Positions 39,002-47,258 of a stretch of 64,000 nucleotides of DNA are shown here, one piece after another. The translations under genes and the position numbers were made by a program. The notes below the pieces were generated by a model. It worked only from the letters and a program-made list of their open reading frames with translations, was not told the DNA's origin and did no database searches. Each line of letters starts with the position of its first letter. Position 1 is the first letter of the stretch. Source of the stretch: Hyphococcus luteus (GTDB taxonomy: Bacteria; Pseudomonadota; Alphaproteobacteria; Caulobacterales; Parvularculaceae); assembly GCF_002943565.1 (NCBI RefSeq), contig NZ_PJCH01000009.1, forward strand, positions 1 to 64,000, read 5' to 3'.

Positions 39002-40297
39002 TTACTCCGCCGCCGGCTTGTCCCAGTCGGTCTTGCCTTCATCGGTGCCCGCGACCGAATACATGATCTGCGCGTTGCGGGTTTTCTGAAAATCTTCGAG
39101 CGTCTGGCCGCGCATCGCCGCATAGATATGCAGGTTCGACGTGCCGACGACGGCGCCGAGCTTTTCCAGCATGAAGAAGATCACGCCGTAATGGATGAGG
39201 CCCTGCCAGTCGCGCTCGCGCACGAGGCGGCGTTCTTCTTCCGTAAGCCCGGCCTTTTCAAAGCTTGCTTCCTCGTCTTCGAGGAACAGCTTGCGGTGTT
39301 CGGGATCGACGAGGCTGTGCAGGAAATTGTTGAGCCGGAACGCCTGCACCCCGCGCCCGATGGTGAAGGGATAGGTGCCGTCGAGTTTTTCGACGCCCGC
39401 CGTCTGGCGGTGGATGCGGGCGAGATAGGCCTCGTCGGATTCTTCCGGTTTATCCTCGGAGCGTTCTTCGAGCACCATATTCGCGATGGCGCACATGGAG
39501 GGCAGGTAATAGGCCTTGTGCGTCGTCTCCACGTCTTTCGAGAGCGCGCCGCGCATGATCATCCACATGACGATTTCCGCGCCTTCAAGCCCGCCGAGCT
39601 CGGCGAGTTCTGCATGTGTCATGTCGAGAAGGCCTTCCGGGTCCTTCTCGAGGCGCTCCATGAACTCCATGTCCCATTCGGTGTTGTTGAAGCCGCAGCG
39701 CTCGCCGTGAACCTGGTGGGAAAGCCCGCCGGTGCCGGCGATCGCCACCTTGATGTCTTCGGGATAGTGCTGGATTGCGCGGCGGATCGCCCGGCCGATC
39801 TTGTAGCAGCGGCGCATGGTCGGCGCCGGGAACTGCAACACGCCGATCTGGAACGGGATGAGCTTTAAAGGCCAGCCGTCCTTGTGATCGGGCAGGAGCA
39901 GCGACAGCGGCGAGAAACAGCCATGGTCGAGCCCCTTGTTCTGGAAGGTCGAAATGTCGAACTCATCGGCGACGAGGCCGTTGGCGATATGTTCGGCGAG
40001 TTTCGGGTCGCCCTTGATGGCGGGGATGCCGCGCGGGCCGCCGCCTTCATCCGCAGGCGGAAATTCATCGCCGACGCCGAGCGCGAAATGCGGATACTGG
40101 TCGATGAAAAACGACGTCATGTGGTCGTTGAAGATGTAGAACAGGACGTCCGGCTTTTTCTCGGCGAGCCAGTCCTGCACCGGCTCGTATCCCTTGAAGA
40201 TCGGCGCCCAGACGGGGTCGTCATGCTTTTTCGCGTCGAGCGCGAAGGAGATGGTGGGCGTGTGCGAGGTGGCGATGCCGCCGACGATCTTGGCCAT
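39002..40297 (-). CDS. Gallate/protocatechuate 4,5-type extradiol dioxygenase, fused LigB-LigA
   Basis: A 431-residue class III ring-cleavage enzyme. The N-terminal LigB domain (residues ~1-290) carries GGIATSHTPT and FYIFNDHMTSFF, with the iron-ligand histidines, and TGGLSHQVHGER. The C-terminal LigA-like domain (AFRLNNFLHSLVDPEHRKLFL, EERRLVRERDWQGLIHYGVIFFMLEKLGAV) is fused, as in gallate dioxygenase DesB/GalA. It opens gallate or a related catechol meta to the carboxylate. No other genes of the pathway lie nearby, so the exact substrate is open. Confidence 0.85.
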   Translation of the reverse strand: MAKIVGGIATSHTPTISFALDAKKHDDPVWAPIFKGYEPVQDWLAEKKPDVLFYIFNDHMTSFFIDQYPHFALGVGDEFPPADEGGGPRGIPAIKGDPKLAEHIANGLVADEFDISTFQNKGLDHGCFSPLSLLLPDHKDGWPLKLIPFQIGVLQFPAPTMRRCYKIGRAIRRAIQHYPEDIKVAIAGTGGLSHQVHGERCGFNNTEWDMEFMERLEKDPEGLLDMTHAELAELGGLEGAEIVMWMIMRGALSKDVETTHKAYYLPSMCAIANMVLEERSEDKPEESDEAYLARIHRQTAGVEKLDGTYPFTIGRGVQAFRLNNFLHSLVDPEHRKLFLEDEEASFEKAGLTEEERRLVRERDWQGLIHYGVIFFMLEKLGAVVGTSNLHIYAAMRGQTLEDFQKTRNAQIMYSVAGTDEGKTDWDKPAAE

Positions 40298-40472
40298 GGG
40301 TTGCCTCCTTATGGGTCGTTTTGCGGTTTTTGTTATGCGGCCCGCCCCGCATGGGAAAAGCCTTTATGCTGTTAGCCGTGGCGCCACCTTCCAAATCGGC
40401 ATGCGCCATCCTACATCTTATCATTGGTTATCGGGCGGGGACGGAGCAATCCCCTGAGAGAAGGAAAAAACG
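40298..40472. promoter_or_regulatory. Divergent promoter region of the dioxygenase and amidohydrolase
   Basis: About 175 bases separate two divergent starts. The dioxygenase has GGAGGCAACC immediately before its start on the minus strand. The region is AT-richer around 40400-40430 (CTACATCTTATCATTGG). No clear palindrome was seen. Confidence 0.4.
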
Positions 40473-41912
40473 ATGAATTGGCGGCGCGTCGGGCTGGGGC
40501 TTGGTTTCATTGTCGCGGCGGCGGCGGTCTGGCTCGGTTTCGCCATGACGGGCTATCCGTCCGCGCTGAAACCGATGCGCGCTGCGCCCGCCATTCTCAT
40601 CGACAATGTGCGACTCGTCTCCATGGCGCCGGGCGCGCCGCAGGCTGAAGAAAACCGCTCCGTCCTTGTAAGGAGCGGCCTCATTGAAGCCGTCGGTCCG
40701 GCGGGCTCGCTCGAAGCGGCGGATGATGCGGTGCGCATCGACGGCGCGGGGCGAACGCTCATGCCCGGGCTGATCGATGCGCATGTCCATATCTGGGACG
40801 AGGCGGAGCTTGCGGGTTATCTCGCCCACGGCGTGACCGGCGTCCGGAACATGTCGGGCATGCCGTTCCACCTGCCGCTGATCGAGCGCATCGAGGCGGG
40901 ACGCATGCTCGGGCCTGACATGATTACGACGGGGCCGATTCTCAACAGTCCCGGCGCCAACGCACAGGCGAACCACCTGCTTGTCGTAACCGCGGAAGAG
41001 GCGCGCGCCGCCGTCGCCGAACAATATGAAGACGGCTATCGCCTCATCAAGGTCTATTCGAACTTTTATCGCGCGCCATACGAAGCCGTGCTCGACGAGG
41101 CGCAAAAGCGCGGCATGAAAGTGACCGGCCATACGCCCGAGGGCGCGCGCGAAGAAGGCATGCCTTATGAAAAGCCATTCAGCATTGCGTTCGAGGAGTC
41201 GCTGGGACGCGGGCTCCAGACCATCGAACATGTGGAATCGATCGTCTGGCACGGGCTTCGCGACGATCTCGACGAAGAAAAAATGCGCGCGCTGGCTGAA
41301 AAGATCGCGGCGTCAGGCGACGCGGTGACGCCGACCCTCATCGCCCATGACAATCTGATGCGCGTCGCGCAATCGAAGGGCGACTATCTGAACCGCCCGG
41401 ACGCGGAAACCGTCAACCCGGTCCTGCGCATGATCGATGCGGGGGCCTACGATTTCTGGTCGAGCCGCGACGTGACGGAGTACGGCCTGCCGCATCGCGC
41501 CTTTCACCTCAAAGCGACAAAGATGCTGCATGAGGCGGGCGTGACGCTGGTCGCCGGGACGGACGCCGGCATCTTCACCAATATTCCGGGCTCGGCCCTG
41601 ACGCGCGAGCTTGAACTGCTGGTCGAGGCGGGACTGACGCCTTATGAGGCGCTTGAGACCGCGACCGTCAATGCGGCGGGCGCACTCGGTTTTGAAAAGA
41701 CGGGCCAGATCGCGCCCGGCTTTCGCGCAAACCTCATCCTTGTGGGCGGCGATCCTTTAGAGAATGTCAGCCTTGTCGAAAACCCGGATGCGGTGATTGT
41801 CCGCGGGATTTATCTCGATGCGGACAAACTCGGAGACTTGCGCAAGGGCGCCCGGCAAACATCCGTCCCGCGCTCGGCCCGGCGGGTGATTGCGACCCTG
41901 ATGGCGCTCTGA
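40473..41912 (+). CDS. Membrane-anchored amidohydrolase
   Basis: A 479-residue amidohydrolase-superfamily metalloenzyme with an N-terminal membrane anchor or uncleaved signal (GLGLGFIVAAAAVWLGFAMTG). DAHVHIWDE gives the HxH metal ligands, LIKVYSNFY the bridging Lys, GHTPEG and IEHVES the further histidines, and VAGTDAGIF the catalytic Asp. This set is typical of imidazolonepropionase/prolidase-like amidohydrolases, acting on amides or peptides on the periplasmic side. It is divergent from the dioxygenase and convergent with the kinase gene. Confidence 0.85.
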   Translation: MNWRRVGLGLGFIVAAAAVWLGFAMTGYPSALKPMRAAPAILIDNVRLVSMAPGAPQAEENRSVLVRSGLIEAVGPAGSLEAADDAVRIDGAGRTLMPGLIDAHVHIWDEAELAGYLAHGVTGVRNMSGMPFHLPLIERIEAGRMLGPDMITTGPILNSPGANAQANHLLVVTAEEARAAVAEQYEDGYRLIKVYSNFYRAPYEAVLDEAQKRGMKVTGHTPEGAREEGMPYEKPFSIAFEESLGRGLQTIEHVESIVWHGLRDDLDEEKMRALAEKIAASGDAVTPTLIAHDNLMRVAQSKGDYLNRPDAETVNPVLRMIDAGAYDFWSSRDVTEYGLPHRAFHLKATKMLHEAGVTLVAGTDAGIFTNIPGSALTRELELLVEAGLTPYEALETATVNAAGALGFEKTGQIAPGFRANLILVGGDPLENVSLVENPDAVIVRGIYLDADKLGDLRKGARQTSVPRSARRVIATLMAL

Positions 41913-41915
41913 GGC

Positions 41916-44159
41916 TTACTCCGCGGCTTGCGTCGCGACGATCTGGGCCGGGGCTTTGTCGCGGCCGGTGAGGACGTGGGCTTCCTTGCGCACGAATTGC
42001 GGCAGGCGGACTTTCGCCTCCTTGCGGCGCGGGAAGGTGGCGCAGGCGACGGTGCCCTTGCCGGGCTGCGAGGCCAGCGCCAGGATGCCGCCTTGCATGT
42101 CCATCAGCGCTTTCGAAAGCGCGAGGCCAATGCCCGATCCGCCGCCGGAGCGCGCGAACTGGCTGTCGGAAAGCTCGAAAGGCGCGCCGAGCTTTATGAG
42201 TTTCGAGCGCTCGATGCCGGTTCCCGAATCCGCGACGATCACCGTGACGCCGTCGAGATCGGCCTCGGCGGTGAGCGTCACTTCCCCGCCTTTGGGCGTG
42301 AATTTCAAGGCGTTTGAGAGGACGTTCAAAACGACCTGTTTCACCGCGCGCTGATCGGCCCAGACCGCCGGGGCGTGGCCGATGGAGGCGGTGAGTTTGA
42401 CGCCGGCGTCGGCGGCGCGTTTCGCCACAAGGCGCACGCATTCATTGAGGATTTTCTCAAGCTCGATGCGCCCGGGTTCGAGCTTCAGCCGGCCGGCCTC
42501 GATCTTCGACATGTCGAGAATGTCGTCGATGAGTTCGAGGAGGTGGCGCCCGCTCGAGAGAATGTCGGTGACATATTCCTTGTACTTGTCGTCGCCGAGC
42601 GGCCCGTAAAGCTCCGACTGCATGAGTTCGGAAAAACCGTTGATGGCGTTCAGGGGCGTTCTCAGTTCATGGCTCATATTGGCGAGGAATTCCGACTTCG
42701 AGCGGCTTGCCTCCTCGGCGCGGTATTTTTCGTATTCGTATTTGCGCAGGGCTTCGGAGAGCTCCTTGCGCGATTTTTCGAGATCCTCGACCGTGTGCTG
42801 AAGCTCGCGTTCTTTTTTCTTCTGCGCCCAGGCGCGGCGTTTGAGGTCCGTGACATTGGTGGCGACCACCACATAGCCGCCTTCGGCCGTGCGGCGGCGC
42901 GAGACATGCGCCCAGCGCGTGCCGGGCAGGGCGACCTCGACATTTTCTTCCTGCTTGTCTTCAAGCGGGCCGAAATGCGCGGCGAGCACGTCGCCCGCAA
43001 CGCCGGCGCAGGTGACGACGTCGTCGATCTCAAGGCCGGGCTTTAAAACTTTCGCGGAAATTTTGAAAATCGCCGCAAAGCGCTTGTTCCAGATGGCGAG
43101 CTTGCCATGGGCGTCCCACAACACGAAGGCTTCGGGAATGCTCTCGATGGCGTCGCGCAATCTCGTCTCGGCGATCGCCGCGCCTGGGGCGAGATGCGGC
43201 GCGCCCACGAGATCGAAGGCGACGCCGGCGCGGGAAAACCGCGTCGCGTCCGGCGCGGTGCGGAAATAGCTGCGCGACCAGCCGCCGCCGGGCTCGCGCA
43301 CGCGCACGACGCCTTCCGCGACGCCCGACGGCTCGCCGGAAATGACGGCCAGCGCAGTGCGCAGATCCTGCGGATGCACCAGCGCGGAAATCTCGCGCAT
43401 GGTGAATTTGCGGTCGCGCGAGGAAAGCCCCAGCGGCTGCAGGAACGCCTTGGTCAAATGCACCGTGCGGTCCTTCTTGTCGTAGAACCAGGGCGAGCAG
43501 CGCCCGCCCGACAGCGCCGCGTTGAAATCGGTCAGCGTCGAAAGCGCATGGGCCGCGCTTTGCGCCGCGCGCGATTGGCGGATGAAGGCGGCCATGAGCG
43601 AGGCGATGACGAGGGTGATCGCGCCCATGATGACGGCGTAAAGCACCCAGACCCGCGAGCGGTCGAACATGTCGCGCGCCGGCGCGGCGACAAGAAATGC
43701 GTCGCCATTATCGAGACGGCGCCAGGACAGCGCGACATCGCCGCCGGGCAGGTCGAGCCGGGCGCGGGTTTCGCCGTCAATATCGAGCGCGCGAATGGCG
43801 CCGGCGGGAATGTCGATGAGATCGGTGCGCCCGTCCGCCGTCAGAATGTCGCCGGACGAAGAAAGATGGAACTGCGCCGTGTAGCCGCCGGGCCGGAGGC
43901 TCTCCATGGTCTCGCGCACCGGCGAGCCGGTCATGATGGCGATGTTCAAGGCCGCCGCGCCGTCGCTCGCCGCCTGCGCCAGCCTGAGCTCGGTTTCGGT
44001 CTGGCGGAGCTTGGCCTTCTCGTTCATTTCGAAAATGAACAGCGCCGACAGCGCGATCAGAAAGGCCCCCGTCAGAATGGCGAGACGGCGGGGCGAGAGC
44101 GCGTCAATGCGCGCCGCCAGCTTTTCGCCGTCCATTTGCCGATGTTCTTCCGCCATCAA
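41916..44159 (-). CDS. PAS-containing sensor histidine kinase, PleC/DivJ-like
   Basis: A 747-residue membrane kinase. Two transmembrane helices (residues ~27-43 and ~169-193) flank a periplasmic sensor, followed by two PAS-like modules (about 205-315 and 330-445), a coiled-coil linker and the kinase core. Phospho-His497 lies in KSEFLANMSHELRTPLNAINGFSELM. The following segment, GPLGDDKYKEYVTDILSSGRHLLELIDDILDMSKIEAGR, is very like PleC/DivJ family kinases of cell-cycle control in alphaproteobacteria. It is an orphan without an adjacent response regulator, as expected for that family. DSGTGIERSKL and GSGIGLALS form the ATP site. Confidence 0.88.
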   Translation of the reverse strand: MMAEEHRQMDGEKLAARIDALSPRRLAILTGAFLIALSALFIFEMNEKAKLRQTETELRLAQAASDGAAALNIAIMTGSPVRETMESLRPGGYTAQFHLSSSGDILTADGRTDLIDIPAGAIRALDIDGETRARLDLPGGDVALSWRRLDNGDAFLVAAPARDMFDRSRVWVLYAVIMGAITLVIASLMAAFIRQSRAAQSAAHALSTLTDFNAALSGGRCSPWFYDKKDRTVHLTKAFLQPLGLSSRDRKFTMREISALVHPQDLRTALAVISGEPSGVAEGVVRVREPGGGWSRSYFRTAPDATRFSRAGVAFDLVGAPHLAPGAAIAETRLRDAIESIPEAFVLWDAHGKLAIWNKRFAAIFKISAKVLKPGLEIDDVVTCAGVAGDVLAAHFGPLEDKQEENVEVALPGTRWAHVSRRRTAEGGYVVVATNVTDLKRRAWAQKKKERELQHTVEDLEKSRKELSEALRKYEYEKYRAEEASRSKSEFLANMSHELRTPLNAINGFSELMQSELYGPLGDDKYKEYVTDILSSGRHLLELIDDILDMSKIEAGRLKLEPGRIELEKILNECVRLVAKRAADAGVKLTASIGHAPAVWADQRAVKQVVLNVLSNALKFTPKGGEVTLTAEADLDGVTVIVADSGTGIERSKLIKLGAPFELSDSQFARSGGGSGIGLALSKALMDMQGGILALASQPGKGTVACATFPRRKEAKVRLPQFVRKEAHVLTGRDKAPAQIVATQAAE

Positions 44160-44420
44160 GAAGCCGCCATCCAGAGTCCAGGGCAGGCGCCGGCGGGGGC
44201 ATGCCCGCGGGGGCCGGGTTTTCGGGGACGCAAAAAACTACCATTGCGGCGGCCGCGCCGCCAATCGGTTTACGAGTTAACGTTTTGGAAACTATTCTGT
44301 TTCGCTCGAAACTGTCACCTCTGAATCGCGCCCTTCCGATAGCAGGATTTTCCCCAGCGAAAGCGGGCGCTTGGCGGGAGGCGGCTTGGAATTGGCCGAT
44401 CCGGCCGTTAAACAGCCCTG
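44160..44420. promoter_or_regulatory. Divergent intergenic region between the kinase and argF'
   Basis: About 260 bases without a gene. The middle part (44270-44310, around GAGTTAACGTTTTGGAAACTATT) is AT-rich and suits promoters. I see no perfect CtrA pair (TTAA-N7-TTAA), only one TTAA half. The first 60 bases next to the kinase hold a GC-rich palindromic patch (GCATGCCCGCGGGGGC). Confidence 0.35.
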
Positions 44421-45431
44421 ATGAAACATTTCCTGAACACCGCGGACTGGACCCGCCCCGACCTGCAAGCCCTGATCGACGACGCCCGGGCGATGAAGGC
44501 CTCTCCTTATGGCGAGGCGCTGAAAGGCAAGACCGTGGCGCTCCTCTTCCTCAATAATTCCCTGAGGACGCGCACCTCCTTCGATGTGGGCGCGCACCAG
44601 CTCGGCGGCCATGCGGTGGTTCTCTCGCCGTCGGGGGGCATGTGGCCGCTCGAATTCGAGGACGGCGTCGTCATGGACGGCGAGGCGGAAGAGCATGTGA
44701 AGGAGGCCGTCAAGGTCCTCTCGCGCTATTGCGACATGATCGGCATCCGCGCCTTTCCGAAATTCCAGGACTGGCAGGAGGACCGCAAGGACAAGATCCT
44801 CACCGCCTTCGCCAAATACGCCGACGTGCCGGTCATCAATATGGAGACCATCACCCATCCCTGTCAGGAGATGGCGCATGTCATGGCGCTGCAGGAGCGG
44901 TTCGAAAAAGACGGCCGCGGGGCGCTGGACGGCAAGAAATTCGTCCTCACCTGGACCTATCATCCAAAGCCCTTGAACACCGCGGTCGCGAATTCCGCGC
45001 TGATGATCGCCGCCAAGTTCGGCATGGACGTGACGCTTCTGACGCCGACCGAGGAATATATCCTCGACATTCGCTACATGAATCAGGCGGCCCATGACGC
45101 GAAAGCAAACGGCCGCAAAATCCATGTCACCCATGACATTAACGAAGCCTATGACGGCGCGGAAGTCGTCTATGCGAAAAGCTGGGGCGCCATTCCCTAT
45201 TTCGGAAACTGGCAAGAGGAAAAACCGATCCGCGATCTCTATCGCCATTTCATCGTCGACGAAGAAAAGATGGCGAAGACCGACAACGCGCTCGTCTCCC
45301 ACTGCCTCCCGATGCGCCGCAATGTGAAGATGACCGACGGCGTTTTCGACAGCGCCAATTGCATCGCCTATGAGGAAGCGGAAAACCGCCTGCACGTTCA
45401 AAAGGCGATCATGAAGGCGCTGGCGGGGTGA
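44421..45431 (+). CDS. argF': N-acetylornithine carbamoyltransferase
   Basis: A 336-residue protein very close to the Xanthomonas acetylornithine transcarbamylase. It transfers a carbamoyl group from carbamoyl phosphate to N-acetylornithine, making N-acetylcitrulline for arginine. NNSLRTRTSF is the carbamoyl-phosphate loop (STRTR-like), METITHPCQEMAH and LTWTYHPKPLNTAV are diagnostic, and SHCLPMRRNVKMTD is the C-terminal loop. Glu90 in GEAEEHVKE matches the residue that, as I recall, separates acetyl- from succinyl-ornithine enzymes. argB (NAGS-K) and argC lie 1.8 kb downstream. Confidence 0.93.
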   Translation: MKHFLNTADWTRPDLQALIDDARAMKASPYGEALKGKTVALLFLNNSLRTRTSFDVGAHQLGGHAVVLSPSGGMWPLEFEDGVVMDGEAEEHVKEAVKVLSRYCDMIGIRAFPKFQDWQEDRKDKILTAFAKYADVPVINMETITHPCQEMAHVMALQERFEKDGRGALDGKKFVLTWTYHPKPLNTAVANSALMIAAKFGMDVTLLTPTEEYILDIRYMNQAAHDAKANGRKIHVTHDINEAYDGAEVVYAKSWGAIPYFGNWQEEKPIRDLYRHFIVDEEKMAKTDNALVSHCLPMRRNVKMTDGVFDSANCIAYEEAENRLHVQKAIMKALAG

Positions 45432-45456
45432 CACAACGAATCCGGTAGGCGGATAA

Positions 45457-45969
45457 GTGGAATTTTCCTATTCAAAATTTCAATTAACTTGGCTGGCTGT
45501 CCTCGGCTTCATTATGGCAGTGGCAAGCCTGATGGTGGCTGCGCCAAGATTGTTTGGTCTGAATTGGGAAGACTCTCCTGTTCTGATTGGTGTGATCGGA
45601 GTGGTGTTTTTTGGCGCATGTTTGGGGTTGATCATCTGGAGACTGGCGACTTCGCAGGGGGCCGTTCTTTCACTAAGCGAGGCGGGCGTGCGTGATTTCA
45701 GAATTGCCCATGAGCTTATTGCATGGTCCGATATTCAGCGCATTTCAGAGGTCAGGATGCGTAATAATAAGTTCATCGTGTTTACTGTAAGGCCTGAACT
45801 TGAACAGAGCCTGTCGATGACGAAAGCGGCTAAGTGGTCGCGGGCGCCAAACAAACTTCTCGGTATTGATGGGCTGTGCATTACTGCTGTGGGTCTGAAT
45901 GTTCGCCATAAAGATTTATGGGAAGCGTTGCAGGCGTATGCGGCAGCGCAGAAAATCCCTTCATCCTGA
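45457..45969 (+). CDS. PH-like membrane protein (STM3941-type), unknown role
   Basis: A 170-residue protein with two transmembrane helices (residues ~10-30 and ~41-63), followed by a soluble domain resembling bacterial PH/STM3941 proteins (GAVLSLSEAGVRDFRIAHELIAWSDIQRISE). The start is GTG. Codons are more AT-rich than in the neighbours, suggesting acquisition. Its stop codon and last three codons (PSS) lie inside the repeat that begins at 45957, so the repeat supplies the C-terminus. Confidence 0.65.
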   Translation: MEFSYSKFQLTWLAVLGFIMAVASLMVAAPRLFGLNWEDSPVLIGVIGVVFFGACLGLIIWRLATSQGAVLSLSEAGVRDFRIAHELIAWSDIQRISEVRMRNNKFIVFTVRPELEQSLSMTKAAKWSRAPNKLLGIDGLCITAVGLNVRHKDLWEALQAYAAAQKIPSS

Positions 45970-46052
45970 GGAGCCCAGCCCCTTACCCTTCGAGACGGTG
46001 CTTCGCACCTCCTCAGGATGAAGGGGCTGGGCGTCTCGAAGGACGAAGGGAT
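45957..46052. repeat. TTCATCCTGAGG-family interspersed repeat, copy 1 of the arg region
   Basis: Arms CTTCATCCTGAGGAG and CTCCTCAGGATGAAGG surround CCCTTCGAGACGGTGCTTCGCACC. The right end GTCTCGAAGGACGAAGGG matches the other copies. The element contributes the stop codon of the gene at 45457-45969. Confidence 0.85.
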
Positions 46053-46077
46053 TTCGAGTTAAGAGGCATGGACGGGC

Positions 46078-46413
46078 ATGGAACAGGTCACCGTCTGGGT
46101 TTACATGCTGCGATGCGCCGACGGTTCATATTATGTCGGCAAATATCAGGGGGACGATCTCGAAACGCGCATCTCTGAGCATAACAACAGGCAATATTCT
46201 AACAGCTACACGTCCAAACGGTTGCCGGTGGCGCTTGTCTGGTCGGAATGGTTTTCGCGTTATGACGCAGCCGTCGCTTTCGAACGGCAAATCAAGGGGT
46301 GGAGCCGGGCCAAAAAAGAGGCGCTCATCCGGGGAGATTGGGGTGGCCTTCAGAAGCTGTCAAAGCGGGGCGTGCGTCCGTCCAAGATGGAAAAGAAATT
46401 TCCTTCATCCTGA
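46078..46413 (+). CDS. GIY-YIG nuclease-family protein
   Basis: A 111-residue single-domain protein. WVYMLRCADGSYYVGK is the GIY-YIG core (here VYM...YYVG), and the Arg in LETRISEHNNR plus AFERQIKGWSRAKKEALIRG complete the COG2827-type pattern. It may cut or nick DNA; cellular roles of this group are poorly known. It lies between two copies of the same repeat family, and its last codons and stop (PSS-TGA) are again within the downstream repeat. Confidence 0.85.
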   Translation: MEQVTVWVYMLRCADGSYYVGKYQGDDLETRISEHNNRQYSNSYTSKRLPVALVWSEWFSRYDAAVAFERQIKGWSRAKKEALIRGDWGGLQKLSKRGVRPSKMEKKFPSS

Positions 46414-46491
46414 GGCGCAAAAAATCCTTCATGTCCTTCGAGACGGGCCTGAAGGCCCTCCTCAGGATGAAGGATTTTTTGCATCTCGAAG
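46401..46491. repeat. TTCATCCTGAGG-family repeat, copy 2
   Basis: CCTTCATCCTGAGG at the left pairs with CCTCAGGATGAAGG near 46459-46472. AAAAAATCC(TTCAT) and GGATTTTTT extend the stem around CTTCGAGACGGGCCTGAAGGCCC. It supplies the stop codon of the GIY-YIG gene. Confidence 0.85.
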
Positions 46492-46599
46492 CATATTCTC
46501 GGCCGGGCTTGGGATGAAGGAGATTTCGCTGGTTTTTCCGATGCCGTGAAATAGAAGATAACAAGTCGGGAAGATTTCAGATATTCTGCAGGCTCCCAT

Positions 46600-46648
46600 T
46601 CCTTCATCCTGAGGAGGCGCGAAGCGCCGTCTCGAAGGGTGAAGGAAT
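46600..46648. repeat. TTCATCCTGAGG-family repeat, copy 3 (short form)
   Basis: CCTTCATCCTGAGGAGGCGC-GAA-GCGCC followed by GTCTCGAAGGGTGAAGG is the short form of the element. It lies 25 bases upstream of the GNAT gene start at 46673. Confidence 0.8.
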
Positions 46649-46672
46649 GAGCGCCGCAAGAACCGGTTTTGT

Positions 46673-47152
46673 ATGAACATCACCATCGCCGACGCATCCC
46701 CCGAAGACGAGCCCGCGCTCGCGGCGATGATGCGCGGCCTCAATGAAGCGGAGAATGAACTCGTTCCGAACCGCGATGTCACGGACGCAGCGGCGCTCGA
46801 GCATGTCCGTTATCTGATGACTTGCGTGAAAGAGCAGGGCGGCTTCGCGCTGATCGGGCGGCGTGACGGCGAAGCGCTCGGTTTCGCCATCGGCCTCGTG
46901 GAGACGGAAGAGGGCGCCTATGTCCTGCCTGAGCACCGTCGTTTCGGTTTCCTCACGGATATATTCGTCGCGCCGCAAGCGCGTGGGGGAGGCCTCGCCG
47001 GCGCGCTCCTCGCCCGGAGCGAGGCCCGCTTCCGGGCCCTCGGCCTCTCCGAGATGCGCCTCAATGTCCTCGAGGGGAACGGGCGCGCCCGGCGCTTTTA
47101 CGGGAAGTCAGGGTTTCTCCCTTATGGACAGATTCTGTCGAAACCGCTCTAG
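46673..47152 (+). CDS. GNAT-family N-acetyltransferase
   Basis: A 159-residue acetyltransferase with the full GNAT fold. ITIADASPEDEPALAAMM is the start, FLTDIFVAPQARGGGLAGALLARSEARF carries the acetyl-CoA pyrophosphate loop (Q/RxxGxG/A), and LNVLEGNGRARRFYGKSGF is the C-terminal block. The acceptor is unknown. It precedes argB, but a hairpin separates the two, so it is probably a separate unit. Confidence 0.85.
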   Translation: MNITIADASPEDEPALAAMMRGLNEAENELVPNRDVTDAAALEHVRYLMTCVKEQGGFALIGRRDGEALGFAIGLVETEEGAYVLPEHRRFGFLTDIFVAPQARGGGLAGALLARSEARFRALGLSEMRLNVLEGNGRARRFYGKSGFLPYGQILSKPL

Positions 47153-47175
47153 CGCCCCGTAATCCAAGGAAAAAT

Positions 47176-47194
47176 CGGGCCCAGCCGGGGCCCG
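47176..47194 (+). terminator. GC hairpin after the GNAT gene
   Basis: CGGGCCC (47176-47182) and GGGCCCG (47188-47194) form a perfect 7-bp stem with loop AGCCG. Only three T residues follow after GCCC. It is a plausible but weak terminator between the GNAT gene and argB. Confidence 0.4.
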
Positions 47195-47258
47195 GCCCTT
47201 TACAAGCGGCGTTTATCTGCGCAGGAAAACGCCAATATTCGTAATCCGTGCAAAGCCA

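Noticed and set aside
44270-44310. CtrA box upstream of argF' or the kinase
   Set aside because: Only one TTAA half-site is present; the second half at N7 is GAAA.
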